Source of the DNA: Planctomycetia bacterium
Lineage (GTDB): Bacteria > Planctomycetota > Planctomycetia > Pirellulales > Thermoguttaceae
Assembly (NCBI GenBank): GCA_030539295.1
Contig: JAUNSJ010000020.1
Location: 1-64,000 of the forward strand
Reading direction: 5' to 3'
DNA: 64,000 bases
Below the pieces are notes generated by a model. It ran no database searches, had not been told where the DNA came from, and worked only from the letters and a program-made list of their open reading frames with translations. Positions within the stretch are counted from its first letter, which is position 1, and every line of letters starts with the position of its first letter. The position numbers were made by a program, and so were the translations under genes. Positions 55,613 to 64,000 of this stretch are shown piece by piece.

Positions 55613-56524
55613 TTAGTACCAGAGACGCAGCCGACCGTCGAGCAGATCGGGAAGTCGTTTGCGGACGTAGTGCTCAATCTGCCGATTCTGATACCGCACT
55701 GAGAAGTGTGAGGCGATGATAATCTGGTTCTCAAAGCGGTCGAGACGGTCCATAAAGTCATCCAGATGAAAATGTCCGAACCGATGCAAGGCCTCTTTGC
55801 GATGCTCCGGAGCGACGAAGGTCATCTCCATAATGAGTGCCTGGGCCTTGTACATATCCGGATTGTAATCAAGACCGGCAGCGGTACTGTCGCCCAGATA
55901 AGCCACTTTCGGGATGCGTATTTCGTTCGTTATGGCAACTCCGGCGAGATTGAGGTCGCGAATCTCTTCTCCTGTCCTGTTAAGGAATTCCGGCTTGAGC
56001 TTTTTGCGTCGCTCCCAGACAATATAGCCCAGAGAGGGGATGGTGTGGAATGTTTTGGATGCGGTTACGACCAGTTCGCGGGAGATTTCAACGCAATCGC
56101 CATCTTCCAGTCCGACGATCTCGCACGGGAGCTTGCCACGGTCAAGCCGGGCATAAAGTCCGAGCAGCTGCTTAATTTCGGTCACGCGTTCGGACGGCAT
56201 ATAAATAACCGGTGGCTCCATCTTCATCATGCGACGTCGGGCAAGATACGCAGGCAGGGCGAGAATATGGTCGAGATGAGTGTGGGAGAGGAACCAGCGG
56301 GGCGTGCCCATATACTCCCAAGGCTGCCAGCCCAGGTCGAAGCCAAGTTTATATTCCGGAACGCGCCAGTAGGTCTGGACTGCGGCCCTGGAATATCCTT
56401 CGATAGAAAAATCGGAAACTTGTACCCGCCTGCCCGGTTGTGTCTCGGAAAAAAGAATCGGTTCTTGTGTGTTGGCCACGTTTTCTCTGTCTTTCTTGAA
56501 AATAACAACTGTATATACAGTCAT
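55613..56524 (-). CDS. Metallo-beta-lactamase-fold hydrolase (RNase Z-like)
   Basis: A protein of up to 303 aa. The metal motif reads FLSHTHLDHILALPAYLARR (HxHxDH). A later aspartate ligand lies in VAYLGDSTAAGL and a histidine in IIASHFSVRY. The FGHFHLDDFMDRL segment and the overall length recall tRNA 3' endonuclease (RNase Z)-like hydrolases. However, the RNase Z exosite is not obvious. A GTG start at 56479 (VANTQEP) is likelier than the ATG at 56524, which has no ribosome binding site. The gene lies 100 bases from tRNA-Asp on the same strand. Confidence 0.85.
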   Translation of the reverse strand: MTVYTVVIFKKDRENVANTQEPILFSETQPGRRVQVSDFSIEGYSRAAVQTYWRVPEYKLGFDLGWQPWEYMGTPRWFLSHTHLDHILALPAYLARRRMMKMEPPVIYMPSERVTEIKQLLGLYARLDRGKLPCEIVGLEDGDCVEISRELVVTASKTFHTIPSLGYIVWERRKKLKPEFLNRTGEEIRDLNLAGVAITNEIRIPKVAYLGDSTAAGLDYNPDMYKAQALIMEMTFVAPEHRKEALHRFGHFHLDDFMDRLDRFENQIIIASHFSVRYQNRQIEHYVRKRLPDLLDGRLRLWY

Positions 56525-56586
56525 GTTACAGAAAACGAATATCAGACTCCTGCTCCGTTGGGCAGGCTGAACGTGGCATCAGGCAC

Positions 56587-56620
56587 AAAAAAAGTCGTTA
56601 ATCACGACAATTAACGACTT
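56587..56620 (-). terminator. Terminator of tRNA-Asp
   Basis: On the minus strand AAGTCGTTAAT pairs with ATTAACGACTT and is followed by seven T. It begins four bases past the tRNA. Confidence 0.9.
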
Positions 56621-56623
56621 TAA

Positions 56624-56697
<74 letters not shown>

Positions 56698-57526
56698 AAT
56701 ACAACCGGACGACGTTTTTTTCGTCTTTTTCGATTCTATTGTATCTTTAAGGCCAGCCCTCCCGCAAAGGAGAGTAGTACGGGGAGAAAACTCCTCCAAA
56801 CCCAAAAGATAAAGGAATTATATAAGGAAATTCCAATGCCGCAAGGGGGGGAGTTGTTTTTTTAGGAAATCAGGGGTGGACACCAAATTTTCTTGCGACT
56901 TTAAAGAGTGAGACAAAGCAACGACGAAAACGGAAGACCAGCACCGCCAACCGGCAATCGATTCGCCATTTACCCATCATTACCATTGACCGCCGGGCTG
57001 TGCGGCTTGTATGGGGGCCCGCCGACAGCCACTCCCCCGCGTCAGCACAGGGGAGTGACTTAAGTGGCCCCGATTCATCATTCCAATTTTTCAATCCGTT
57101 TGAATATGATACGCAATTGGGTGGTCCCCTTTTTCGACAGAAAAAGGGCTTGAACAAGGTGGATTGTTTGATGCTCTCTGTGGCTTGTTGCTGCACTGTA
57201 TTCACGCCGTTTTCCTTGATTACCGGCACCAAGCAACCACTTCTCTAGTCTCATTCATTTGAAACTTCCTGTCAAGCAAGAAAATCGCTCTCACGCCTCT
57301 TTTCTCGGTTTTTTCAGCTTGTCATGCTATTTTTGTTCCGGAATGCTCCCAAGGTTGGATCAATGAGTTTACACTTCTCCTGAGTCGTCAATTCGATGTT
57401 TTTTTAAGCCATGAAAGATCGAATTCAACCTGACCAACTTCTTGATAAAGCCGAGCTATTACCTCGGCGGATTCATCCTTCTTTTCTTTTACGCGACCGT
57501 CCGCGAAAGTGACACCATGTTGACCG
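56698..57526. other. Long intergenic region with repeats
   Basis: About 830 bases. A perfect 8-bp stem, CACTCCCC/GGGGAGTG, lies at 57030-57057. Near 56920-56965 a stretch of about 45 bases resembles the 3' end of the phosphoesterase gene at 58862-58912. Open frames (for example 56870-57232) carry no recognisable protein. It may be the remains of a mobile element. Confidence 0.4.
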
Positions 57527-57760
57527 TCAGAAGTCGCCGAATAAGTTATTGCGTCGCAAGGCTCGGAAAAATAACATAAGCGTTCCTGTTAGAACGAATG
57601 CGTCCGCAATAATATACACATAGCTGTATATTACATAGCTGGGGTTGCCAAAGCGGTCGGGACTGTATGCGTCCAGGCCCGCCAAATAGTTGTTCATACC
57701 CAGGATCACACCATAAACAATGAGCACGATACTGCTAACAACATAAAGATGCAGATACAT
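57527..57760 (-). CDS. Small membrane protein, 77 aa
   Basis: I choose the ATG at 57760 after AGAGG. Two hydrophobic segments: LHLYVVSSIVLIVYGVIL and YSYVYIIADAFVLTGTLMLFF. It is the third gene of a minus-strand run that starts at the island-type promoter near 58.73 kb. Unknown family. Confidence 0.6.
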   Translation of the reverse strand: MYLHLYVVSSIVLIVYGVILGMNNYLAGLDAYSPDRFGNPSYVIYSYVYIIADAFVLTGTLMLFFRALRRNNLFGDF

Positions 57761-57908
57761 GGTAAACCTCTTTATTGCCTGTACAAGAATGGTCGGTACT
57801 AACACTAAACTTGCTTTACACACGGTTATCTTTTCAGTTTTGACCATTCCAGATCAACCGGCTCCACCGCTAAAACATCGGAATGATTGTTTTGGCACAT
57901 TTCTGCGG

Positions 57909-58421
57909 TTAACAGCTATAATATAACATTGACAGAATCCACAACGTCATTTGTGTTAAGAAAGCAGACACGACGCATATTAAATTCATCGGCCAGCGAA
58001 CACTCTTCCAGTTGCGTGTAAACATTCTAACATACCAGAAGAGCGAAAGGACCGAAAATATGAGTAAAAACAAGTCAGTCGAGATCTTGCCATGCAAGAA
58101 AAATAAACAACAGAAAATGGGAATTGTTGTCAGTATGCCAGTTACACCGAATAGCTGGCATAAATCGCTCCGAAAGGTACGAACGCAGCAGGTTACTTGG
58201 CCCAAGTTCGCTAAAACTGGCCCGGAAACAAGGAAAAGTGTCCCCCACAGGGTATAGGCCAGCATCGTTTCGACCGATATTAAGTAGTTTTTATCTATCG
58301 CTGACCAGACAACACAAAATACAAGAGAGATTTGGAACCAAAAACAGCTCAAGTAATATTCTGAAAGAAAAGGATCGTAAACCTTGTCATAAGGACGGAA
58401 ACGGTATAGGTATTTCTTCAT
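57909..58421 (-). CDS. Membrane protein, 170 aa, coupled to a short ORF
   Basis: I choose the ATG at 58421 (MKKYLYRFRPYDKVYD), which follows GGAAG. Five hydrophobic segments are visible: YYLSCFWFQISLVFCVVW, LAYTLWGTLFLVSGPVLANL, LFGVTGILTTIPIFCCLFFL, LFLLIFSVLSLFWYV and MNLICVVSAFLTQMTLWILSML. The ATG overlaps the stop of the upstream 83-aa ORF as ATGA, the same coupling as in the RHS units. Unknown family. Confidence 0.65.
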   Translation of the reverse strand: MKKYLYRFRPYDKVYDPFLSEYYLSCFWFQISLVFCVVWSAIDKNYLISVETMLAYTLWGTLFLVSGPVLANLGQVTCCVRTFRSDLCQLFGVTGILTTIPIFCCLFFLHGKISTDLFLLIFSVLSLFWYVRMFTRNWKSVRWPMNLICVVSAFLTQMTLWILSMLYYSC

Positions 58422-58669
58422 CTGACACTTCCGTAATGGCACTTGATTGTGAAGAACGCAAGAAAAGTTCCTTCCACAAAAGTAAACTCTCGCTGAAAGA
58501 ATGATGGACCAAAGGTATTCGTCAGCGAGTGCCACCTTGAGTGCAGAGACTCTTCGCCGCTCCTTTGTGTTGTTAATTCAACGTATTCACTTTTTCTTGT
58601 ACTCGCTTTTCCTTCATCGTTCTTAAAAACACACTTTTTAACGAAAATCGTCTGATGGAGTACTCGCAT
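58418..58669 (-). CDS. 83-aa ORF upstream of a coupled membrane gene
   Basis: Starts MRVLHQTIFVKKCVFKNDEG. It shows no RHS or other family similarity that I recognise. It is kept because it lies behind a consensus promoter and its stop overlaps the next start as ATGA. It may be a chance frame or a decayed toxin tip. Confidence 0.35.
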   Translation of the reverse strand: MRVLHQTIFVKKCVFKNDEGKASTRKSEYVELTTQRSGEESLHSRWHSLTNTFGPSFFQREFTFVEGTFLAFFTIKCHYGSVR

Positions 58670-58719
58670 CTGGCCGAACGAACCCCGCAGACCGATCTCT
58701 CATGCCGACGACGCTGTTT

Positions 58720-58748
58720 ATTGTACCAGTGTGGAAATTACATGTCAA
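58720..58748 (-). promoter_or_regulatory. Cassette-like promoter, copy 4
   Basis: Minus strand: TTGACA (58743-58748), 17-base spacer, TACAAT (58720-58725). The spacer end TTTCCACACTGG resembles TTTTCCACAGGG of copies 1 and 2, so it may be a diverged member. No ATG lies six bases downstream here. Confidence 0.6.
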
Positions 58749-58882
58749 TAAGGGTGCATTCCAAAATACGTTGTAACGACGAATAAATTACACATTATGA
58801 GTAACCCGGACAAATTGCAAGTGGCGGTGCGTCACGTCCTCCTTGCAGGGGCCGATCCAGCAATAACGAAAACGAAAAACCA

Positions 58883-60268
58883 TCACCGCCAACACGCAAT
58901 GGAATCGCCTTTCTTCGAGGCGTTCGGAACTTGAGAATACACAGACAACCCAACCTTTCGGGGTGAGAAATGAAATCTGTGCAGCATGCTCTTATCAGCG
59001 AGTTTTTCCACGGTCACGATGAGTTCCTCGCTGTTGACTTTGCCTGTAATGAGAGTTGCGTTCTCGGCTAAAGAGGGACCACCTCCAACGAGTTGCGTCC
59101 AGGTTCGTCCCTCGTCTGGGAGGTCGGCCCGATATTTATGCTCATGTCCCGTAATAAGGAGTTGAACTCCATATTGGTTTAAAAGGGGTGCCCACATTTT
59201 CTGGCAGGGGCGTTGATAGTTCGCATAGCCTGTGTCAAGATCGCCAGGATTCGCGTTGGGATCGGAATCGAAAAGAGGAATATGACAAAGCGCGACAACG
59301 AAAGGCGCCGTATTAACTTGCGGCGATTTCAAAACCTCTTGCAGCCAAGCCGTCTGCAACTTACGATAGGGTTCAAAATCGGCTAGGCCACCCCAAACGG
59401 GATGGTCATCCGGCTTGTCTTCCCCGGTATCAAGACCGATAAGCACGACCGGTCCGCGCCGCACGACGAAATTACGCTCCAAGGGGCGGAATGCGGAATT
59501 TTCGTGAGGCCAAGGGGCAATGACTTTAGAGAGATTCCGTGCCCATGGTCCGCGAAATTCATGGTTACCACTCGTCATGAGTAACGGTTTTTCGGCCGCA
59601 AAGGGAATTTCAACAGGTTTGAGCAAGGCGTCCACAGCCGATTCAACTGACTCGTATTCCCCGCGAAAATCCCCGTTCCAGAGTGTATAGTCTGCCTTGA
59701 GGTCAGGCAGCCGACGAGCCAGGGCGGCAAGTGTTTCTTTATTATTGTGCGTGTCGTTTATTACGACAAACTTCGCCGTTGGAACGTGAGGCCCACTTGT
59801 GGAAAATGAGTATATTTCACCAGGAATCGGTGTTCCCGGGTATATATGTTCGTTGCCTTGAAAATCAATTGGAATCGTAACCGTTCGGTAAAAATATCGT
59901 GTGTTAGGCGAAAGTCCTGCTATCGGGATGGAGAGTATGCGGTCCTCATACGGGTTCAATCCGAGTACAGAGCCACGTGCTACGTTCCCTAAATTTGGAG
60001 TTGCCCCCCATTCAACGTATCCGGTAGCAGGTCTGGAAACCGCCCAAACAACGACTATGCCGCTATCAGTCGGCGTCTGCAGGACTGGAAAGGAAGCGGT
60101 GGCATCTGGAACGTATGGCTCTGGTTCGACGACCGGAACGGTGAATGACAAGGTATTGCCCTTGACGAGTTGAGGATTTGACATGCTGTCTGTTGCTCCC
60201 CATCCCAAAGCACCAAGTGATGTAAGAAATAAACGCCGAGTCATTACAGAACTGTTATTGTGCTTCAT
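58883..60268 (-). CDS. Tat-exported metallophosphoesterase with purple-acid-phosphatase-like N-domain
   Basis: A 461-aa protein. The N-terminus has a twin-arginine signal (TRRLFLTSLGALGWGA). Residues about 45-165 form a fibronectin-like domain (VVWAVSRPATGYVEWGATPN, then LSPNTRYFYRTV) as in purple acid phosphatases. The catalytic domain has VINDTHNN, WNGDFRGEY, SGNHEFRG, CHIPLF and ITGHEHKYR in the right order for two metal ions. The last residues (GDSIACWR) are encoded by a stretch that recurs near 56.94 kb, so the C-terminus may derive from a dispersed repeat. An alternative ATG lies at 60244. It probably releases phosphate from organic phosphoesters outside the cytoplasm. Confidence 0.88.
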   Translation of the reverse strand: MKHNNSSVMTRRLFLTSLGALGWGATDSMSNPQLVKGNTLSFTVPVVEPEPYVPDATASFPVLQTPTDSGIVVVWAVSRPATGYVEWGATPNLGNVARGSVLGLNPYEDRILSIPIAGLSPNTRYFYRTVTIPIDFQGNEHIYPGTPIPGEIYSFSTSGPHVPTAKFVVINDTHNNKETLAALARRLPDLKADYTLWNGDFRGEYESVESAVDALLKPVEIPFAAEKPLLMTSGNHEFRGPWARNLSKVIAPWPHENSAFRPLERNFVVRRGPVVLIGLDTGEDKPDDHPVWGGLADFEPYRKLQTAWLQEVLKSPQVNTAPFVVALCHIPLFDSDPNANPGDLDTGYANYQRPCQKMWAPLLNQYGVQLLITGHEHKYRADLPDEGRTWTQLVGGGPSLAENATLITGKVNSEELIVTVEKLADKSMLHRFHFSPRKVGLSVYSQVPNASKKGDSIACWR

Positions 60269-60340
60269 TTTACGGCCAGCATTAACCTTTCAACTTAGTG
60301 TAAAGAAAAAAACTTATGGGAACCAGGCAACGACATTCTG

Positions 60341-60377
60341 GTTCCTTTCAAAAGAGGATTTCTCTTCTGAAAGGAAC
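60341..60377 (-). promoter_or_regulatory. Strong hairpin between the lipoprotein and phosphoesterase genes
   Basis: A perfect 10-bp stem, GTTCCTTTCA/TGAAAGGAAC, with an inner AAGAG/CTCTT. No T tract follows at once on the minus strand; one appears about 30 bases later. It could be an attenuator or an mRNA-stabilising hairpin. Confidence 0.55.
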
Positions 60378-60431
60378 ACGAAAGGGAAAACATCGGCATG
60401 ATGCCCGACAGACTTTTGTCTTGTGCTTAAG

Positions 60432-60866
60432 TTAGCTTTCCCGAGGAGGACGCTTACGTTTGGCGGGCGCTGCCGCAGCACGCTCCACAACAAAATCTTT
60501 TGTCATAGATGACGTTACATCTAGAGACAACTCGCTTGTTGTGACGTTCGAGAACTTCGCGTCAATCATTTCGACTGGACGTTCTCCCTTAGCACCGTCA
60601 GGCAATCCCTTTGCGGAAATGGTAACCTTGTACTGACCAGGGGTCAGTCCCGACTTGTTGGTCGAGTTCGCTGTCGTGTATCGACCATTGTCGTCTGTTT
60701 CCACCATAACGTTTCGGTCGGCGGAAACAAAGGTGATCAATCCCTTTGAAACAGGAGTACCATCGGAATACTGAATTGTCCCGGAAACACGAAATTCTTT
60801 CGAGGAACAACCCGTTATGCTAACGGCAAGGATAATTAAAAACCAGACAGGTTTCATTGTACACAT
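60432..60866 (-). CDS. Lipoprotein with carboxypeptidase-regulatory-like domain
   Basis: A 145-aa lipoprotein (MKPVWFLIILAVSITGCSSK, lipobox ITGC). The mature part is one beta-sandwich of the carboxypeptidase-regulatory-like type: VSGTIQYSDGTPVSKGLITFVS, then VMVETDDNGRYTT and GLTPGQYKVTISAKG. The tail is basic (KRKRPPRES). I choose the ATG at 60866 after GGGAG. It follows the DUF1559 gene by 22 bases; this gene pair recurs many times in planctomycete genomes. Confidence 0.85.
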   Translation of the reverse strand: MCTMKPVWFLIILAVSITGCSSKEFRVSGTIQYSDGTPVSKGLITFVSADRNVMVETDDNGRYTTANSTNKSGLTPGQYKVTISAKGLPDGAKGERPVEMIDAKFSNVTTSELSLDVTSSMTKDFVVERAAAAPAKRKRPPRES

Positions 60867-60888
60867 GAGTATTTCTCCCGGTCGCAAA

Positions 60889-62111
60889 TTAAGGAATGGT
60901 AACGACGGCACCGTCTCTGACGTCTGCCAGTTGAGTCAGAAGTGCTGCCGGTACGGTCGAAGAAATGGAACGAACAGAACCGTCGCCCAGAAGGAAATTC
61001 GCAATACCAGCATGGTAACTGCCAAACGATGCACCCCATTCCGGACTAAGATTTTCGCCACTGTGCGGATTGGAGATAATCGGTCGGGCCGTCGTCGTAC
61101 CATCCGGCTCCGTTCCATCGCACATAATTCGGGTCGCGCCGTATTGACGTCCTCTTCGTGATTGATGGAAATAGGTACAATCCCACTGATAGTAAGTGAC
61201 ATCCGCGGACCCGGCAGGCGCGGTGTATTTACTGTCATAACACATGCCGAGTCTGGACAGGGGTACATGTTTTTCGCCAACGATGATGCAATTTGAACTT
61301 CCGTCGGTCCAAGAGGCAAACGTATCCCGGCAAGTCCAGTTCGTGTAATTTGCTGTTGTCACGGTCTTATCATCTTCAATCCCTGTAACAACCGCAGAAC
61401 GAATAGGGCCCGTGAAGTTATTGTCGCCGTATCCCTGTCCTGTCTGAATACATTCCCACCATTCGGCGTCGCCTCGTCGATCCCGGACGACTGCCGCATA
61501 ATCTGTTATGGGACCGGGAGCACCACTTTGACCACTCGTGCCTGTGAGAATTGGTGCATTTAGAGCGCCGGAAGCGCGACGCGAGGGACACTTTACAAAG
61601 GGAACGCTCCCTAACGCATCTTGGGTGGAAGTGGAAAGAGCTTCCCACATCCGGGCCCCTAAGTAACATTCTTTAGCGCTACTGTCGTTGTCACCAAAGA
61701 ACGCGTTAAACCCTGTGAGGGTAGCGTCATCCGGATTTGGTAGATTCATGTACACGTCGTACGTCTGCGTTTGCTCCATGTAGGGAAACAGCAACACAAG
61801 CCAGGCAAAGTTGTTATCCTTGATCGCCAAGGGAACGACGCCGTTGCGGGTATCGTGAAAATTGTGTACCCCCAAGCCAAATTGTTTAAGATTGTTTGTG
61901 CACTGCATGCGCCGGGCGGCTTCCCTCGCTGCTTGCACCGCTGGTAGAAGAAGTGCGATTAGTATCCCAATAATCGCAATGACAACAAGAAGCTCGACAA
62001 GAGTAAAGGCCGAAAAACAACGCCTTTTCTTTTGTGAGACTATCTTGCGCCCCCCCCCCAGGTTAACATCTGAACAAAATGGTCACTCCTGCTGAGAAAG
62101 AAATTTTTCAT
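60889..62111 (-). pseudogene. DUF1559 pseudopilin-like gene, out of frame at a G10 tract
   Basis: The ATG at 62111 follows AGAGG and starts [21 protein letters not shown] run of ten G (62050-62059 on the plus strand as C) then shifts the frame and a stop follows. With eleven G the frame would continue into [36 protein letters not shown] and the rest of a typical DUF1559 protein, ending [20 protein letters not shown]. The downstream frame itself has no proper start. Either the tract switches the gene on and off, or the base call is wrong. Everything else in the gene is intact. Confidence 0.85.
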
Positions 62112-62402
62112 ACTCTTACCTCTATTCTAAACTAAGGTTTTATTGAAACGGGTCCATGATCCACATAACCACAGAACCTGACTCCGGGGACTCAATCGGT
62201 TAAAACTGGGCACCCTACACATAAAATTCTAATATAACATAAAAGGCGGCGAAATTTTACGCAAGCTCAGCATTCAATCATTTCGCTTTAGCCAAACTGG
62301 AAAATTTGCAGCCCGTCGCGAACATTCTCAAGCCACTGAAAAATTATTTTACAAGAAAGCAAAGAATTTGTCAAGCTAAAAAAGAATATTTTTATAAAAA
62401 AA
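62112..62402. other. Upstream region of the DUF1559 gene
   Basis: AT-rich, no ORF. I see no clear promoter for the minus-strand DUF1559 gene. Confidence 0.35.
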
Positions 62403-62476
<74 letters not shown>

Positions 62477-63689
62477 GTTCTAAGTCGGCTTTTCTTGCAA
62501 CCAAGTGTACCCTATAATACTATAGAGGACATGGAACAGGAAATACCTTTCGCGTCCTGCAAAAGAGAAGCGGCTAAAAACTCCTTCCCTTCACAAAACA
62601 GTATCTATTAAACCCCTTTTGGCGAAAACGTCAAGGGGAGTCGCGAAAAAATCCACAGGTCGGGAACCAGCAATAACGAAAAGAACGGCCAATCCGTACC
62701 CGAATTCGAAGGCGAAGCATTTTTCTGCGAGTCGCACAATATTATAGAACGGCCTAAAACGCACTAGAAAGAATAAAGAGTTAATATACCTATTTTGGTT
62801 GATTTATTGAATGTTGTGGTATATAGCAAGAACTCGAAGAGGGCGTTTCGCTGGAGGTCCCACGGAGAATGAATAGGAGACGCTTAGACCACGTTGCTCG
62901 GGTGGACCGTTTGAACACGAATGGGATTCGCCTGGATTTTCTCTCCCCATCCATTGACAGGGAAGTCCTTCGACCTCTCCTTAATCACGCCTATGCTAAG
63001 GACAACAGGACGTCGCAGGAGGTCGATCCTGAACGCCACTTTGTCGAACGCCCGTTAGATATTTCGTTAAAAGAGTCGACGCAGCAAGCGGATGCCTCCG
63101 GTAGAGACAGCACCAAAGCCGCCGCCAGCCAGTAGGCGAACCACCTGGGCCACGACGCGAAGCATGTGAAGAAGCGAAGTCGGCGAATCGAAGGCATTTG
63201 CAGGTCCGGTCGCGAGTGGAACACGGCTTTGCCCAGATACTACCCGTGCGGCAAGACATAAAAGGAGCCTCACGAAAGTTCAGGTAAGAGCAATAATCAA
63301 AATCACATTGAGGAAGTTGTCCCGTAATATAAAACGATACAGTATCCTGTTCTTAAAAATGCAAGAAAAAGAAAAAATCTGTCGGCAACAGTCCAACGAA
63401 AAAACGCAAGATGGCGTCAACTGGACGAATCCGTCCTCTTTTAGAACCTGCCTGAATTTGACGCCCGGAAAAAATGATTTACGGTCGCCAACCTATTGCA
63501 AAAGGTAAGAAGCCGAATATAATAATATTAGAGGATGAGTAAGGGTGTCGTTTCCCACTGTCAATAAGTCCTGATTAAGGGCGTCAAAGGGGGGACGTTG
63601 AATCACCTGCCGCGCCAGTCCCCATAGGCGGAATGTGTATTACCCCCGAACTTCCTCTACGATACAATACCATTTTTTGTCCAATGAAC
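62477..63689. other. 1.2-kb region with no recognised gene
   Basis: Open frames exist, for example 62869-63135 on the plus strand (MNRRRLDHVARVDRLNTNGI), but I see no family similarity, and an overlapping minus-strand frame is equally good. At 62656-62682 (minus strand) the sequence joins the dispersed TTTTCGTTATTGCTGGTTC motif to GTTCCCGACCTG, the core of the repeats at 43031-43089. Confidence 0.4.
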
Positions 63690-63827
63690 CGGGTCCACTT
63701 AAGTTACGGCTCCGACGGAATCCGCATTTCAACTTTGCAAAAAATTGATTCCAACGCTGACGGTACTTACGACACCGCAATACTGACAGAATACCTGAAC
63801 GACCCGAATAATCACACCGTTAAATGA
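63690..63827 (+). pseudogene. RHS/YD-repeat fragment at the right edge
   Basis: The frame reads LSYGSDGIRISTLQKIDSNA, then DGTYDTAILTEYLNDPNNHT, a typical YD-repeat stretch before the RHS core. The sequence left of it is not RHS, so the 5' end has been lost or replaced. Its stop overlaps the next start as ATGA. Confidence 0.65.
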
Positions 63828-64000
63828 AATATACAAAAAGGATATTTATAATGATATTATTTATTGCCATTACTATGACGTTTATAATGTATGTTATTAT
63901 ACTGTTGGCTTTCAAGGATACTTTTATAATTCATCAACTTGCAACTTCAAAACCCATATATAAGATAATGCTTATCTTGTCCACCATTATTGTTATATAC
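63824..64000 (+). CDS. Membrane protein coupled to an RHS remnant (runs off the window)
   Basis: Starts MKYTKRIFIMILFIAITMTF at 63824, overlapping the RHS stop as ATGA. Two hydrophobic segments are seen before the window ends (about 59 residues). The gene is very AT-rich. By position it is another candidate immunity protein. Confidence 0.55.
   Translation, partial: MKYTKRIFIMILFIAITMTFIMYVIILLAFKDTFIIHQLATSKPIYKIMLILSTIIVIY

Noticed and set aside
57030..57057. A terminator at the CACTCCCC/GGGGAGTG hairpin
   Set aside because: No T tract on either side and no gene ending nearby.
62869..63135. An 88-aa protein gene
   Set aside because: No family similarity, a poorly placed ribosome binding site, and an equally long frame on the other strand.

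Overview
The window looks like a chromosomal segment of a member of the Planctomycetota. The evidence is the DUF1559 pseudopilin-like proteins, a secreted SUMF1/FGE-type protein, a XylR-type LacI-AraC fusion regulator, a short protein starting TDTNPYSPP, and many large secreted proteins of unrecognised family. I cannot assign a genus. Most of the window (about 0.3-44 kb) is an ordinary, densely packed core genome of moderate GC. The right third (about 44.4-64 kb) is visibly more AT-rich, sparse in genes and rich in repeats, broken genes and small membrane proteins.

Left part. A secreted protein of unknown function, dapA, a secreted FGE-like protein and a large VWA-domain protein with an Asn/Gly/Ser tail come first. 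They are followed by pgi, a small membrane protein, a radical SAM protein, a YfcE-type phosphoesterase and a FadL-type porin. At 15.8-22.1 kb lies a three-gene export or processing module: a GAF-HlyD fusion, a HlyD adaptor, and a fusion of a PqqD-like domain, a site-2 protease and a HlyD domain. A dual-specificity phosphatase gene follows.

Middle. On the minus strand are rfbB, then tsaD-argC-btaB-btaA, where btaA and btaB encode the two enzymes of betaine lipid (DGTS) synthesis. Next are infA, a zinc-ribbon protein, a UDP-sugar epimerase, menA, membrane proteins, a GspE-like protein that has lost the Walker A lysine, an intact PilT-like ATPase, hisF and a PP2C phosphatase. On the plus strand are a McsA-like protein, a short SecA and the XylR-type regulator.

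Right part. Between tRNA-Leu (44.4 kb) and tRNA-Lys (54.3 kb) is an accessory island. It holds RHS/YD-repeat remnants, DUF1559-like proteins, a transposase tail and a 180-bp direct repeat that duplicates the 3' part of tRNA-Lys, which looks like an attL/attR pair. Several RHS remnants, or short ORFs in their place, share a promoter-leader cassette (TTGACA-N17-TAAAAT). At 47.9, 51.5, 58.4 and 63.8 kb such an ORF is coupled by an ATGA overlap to a membrane protein, which is the layout of toxin-tip/immunity cassettes. The end of the window has a lipoprotein, a metallo-beta-lactamase-fold hydrolase, tRNA-Asp, a Tat-exported phosphoesterase, and a DUF1559 pseudopilin gene put out of frame by a run of ten G. 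tRNA-Arg and a further RHS remnant with its coupled membrane gene follow, the last running off the window.

All assignments come from reading the sequence and from family knowledge. No database search was run.
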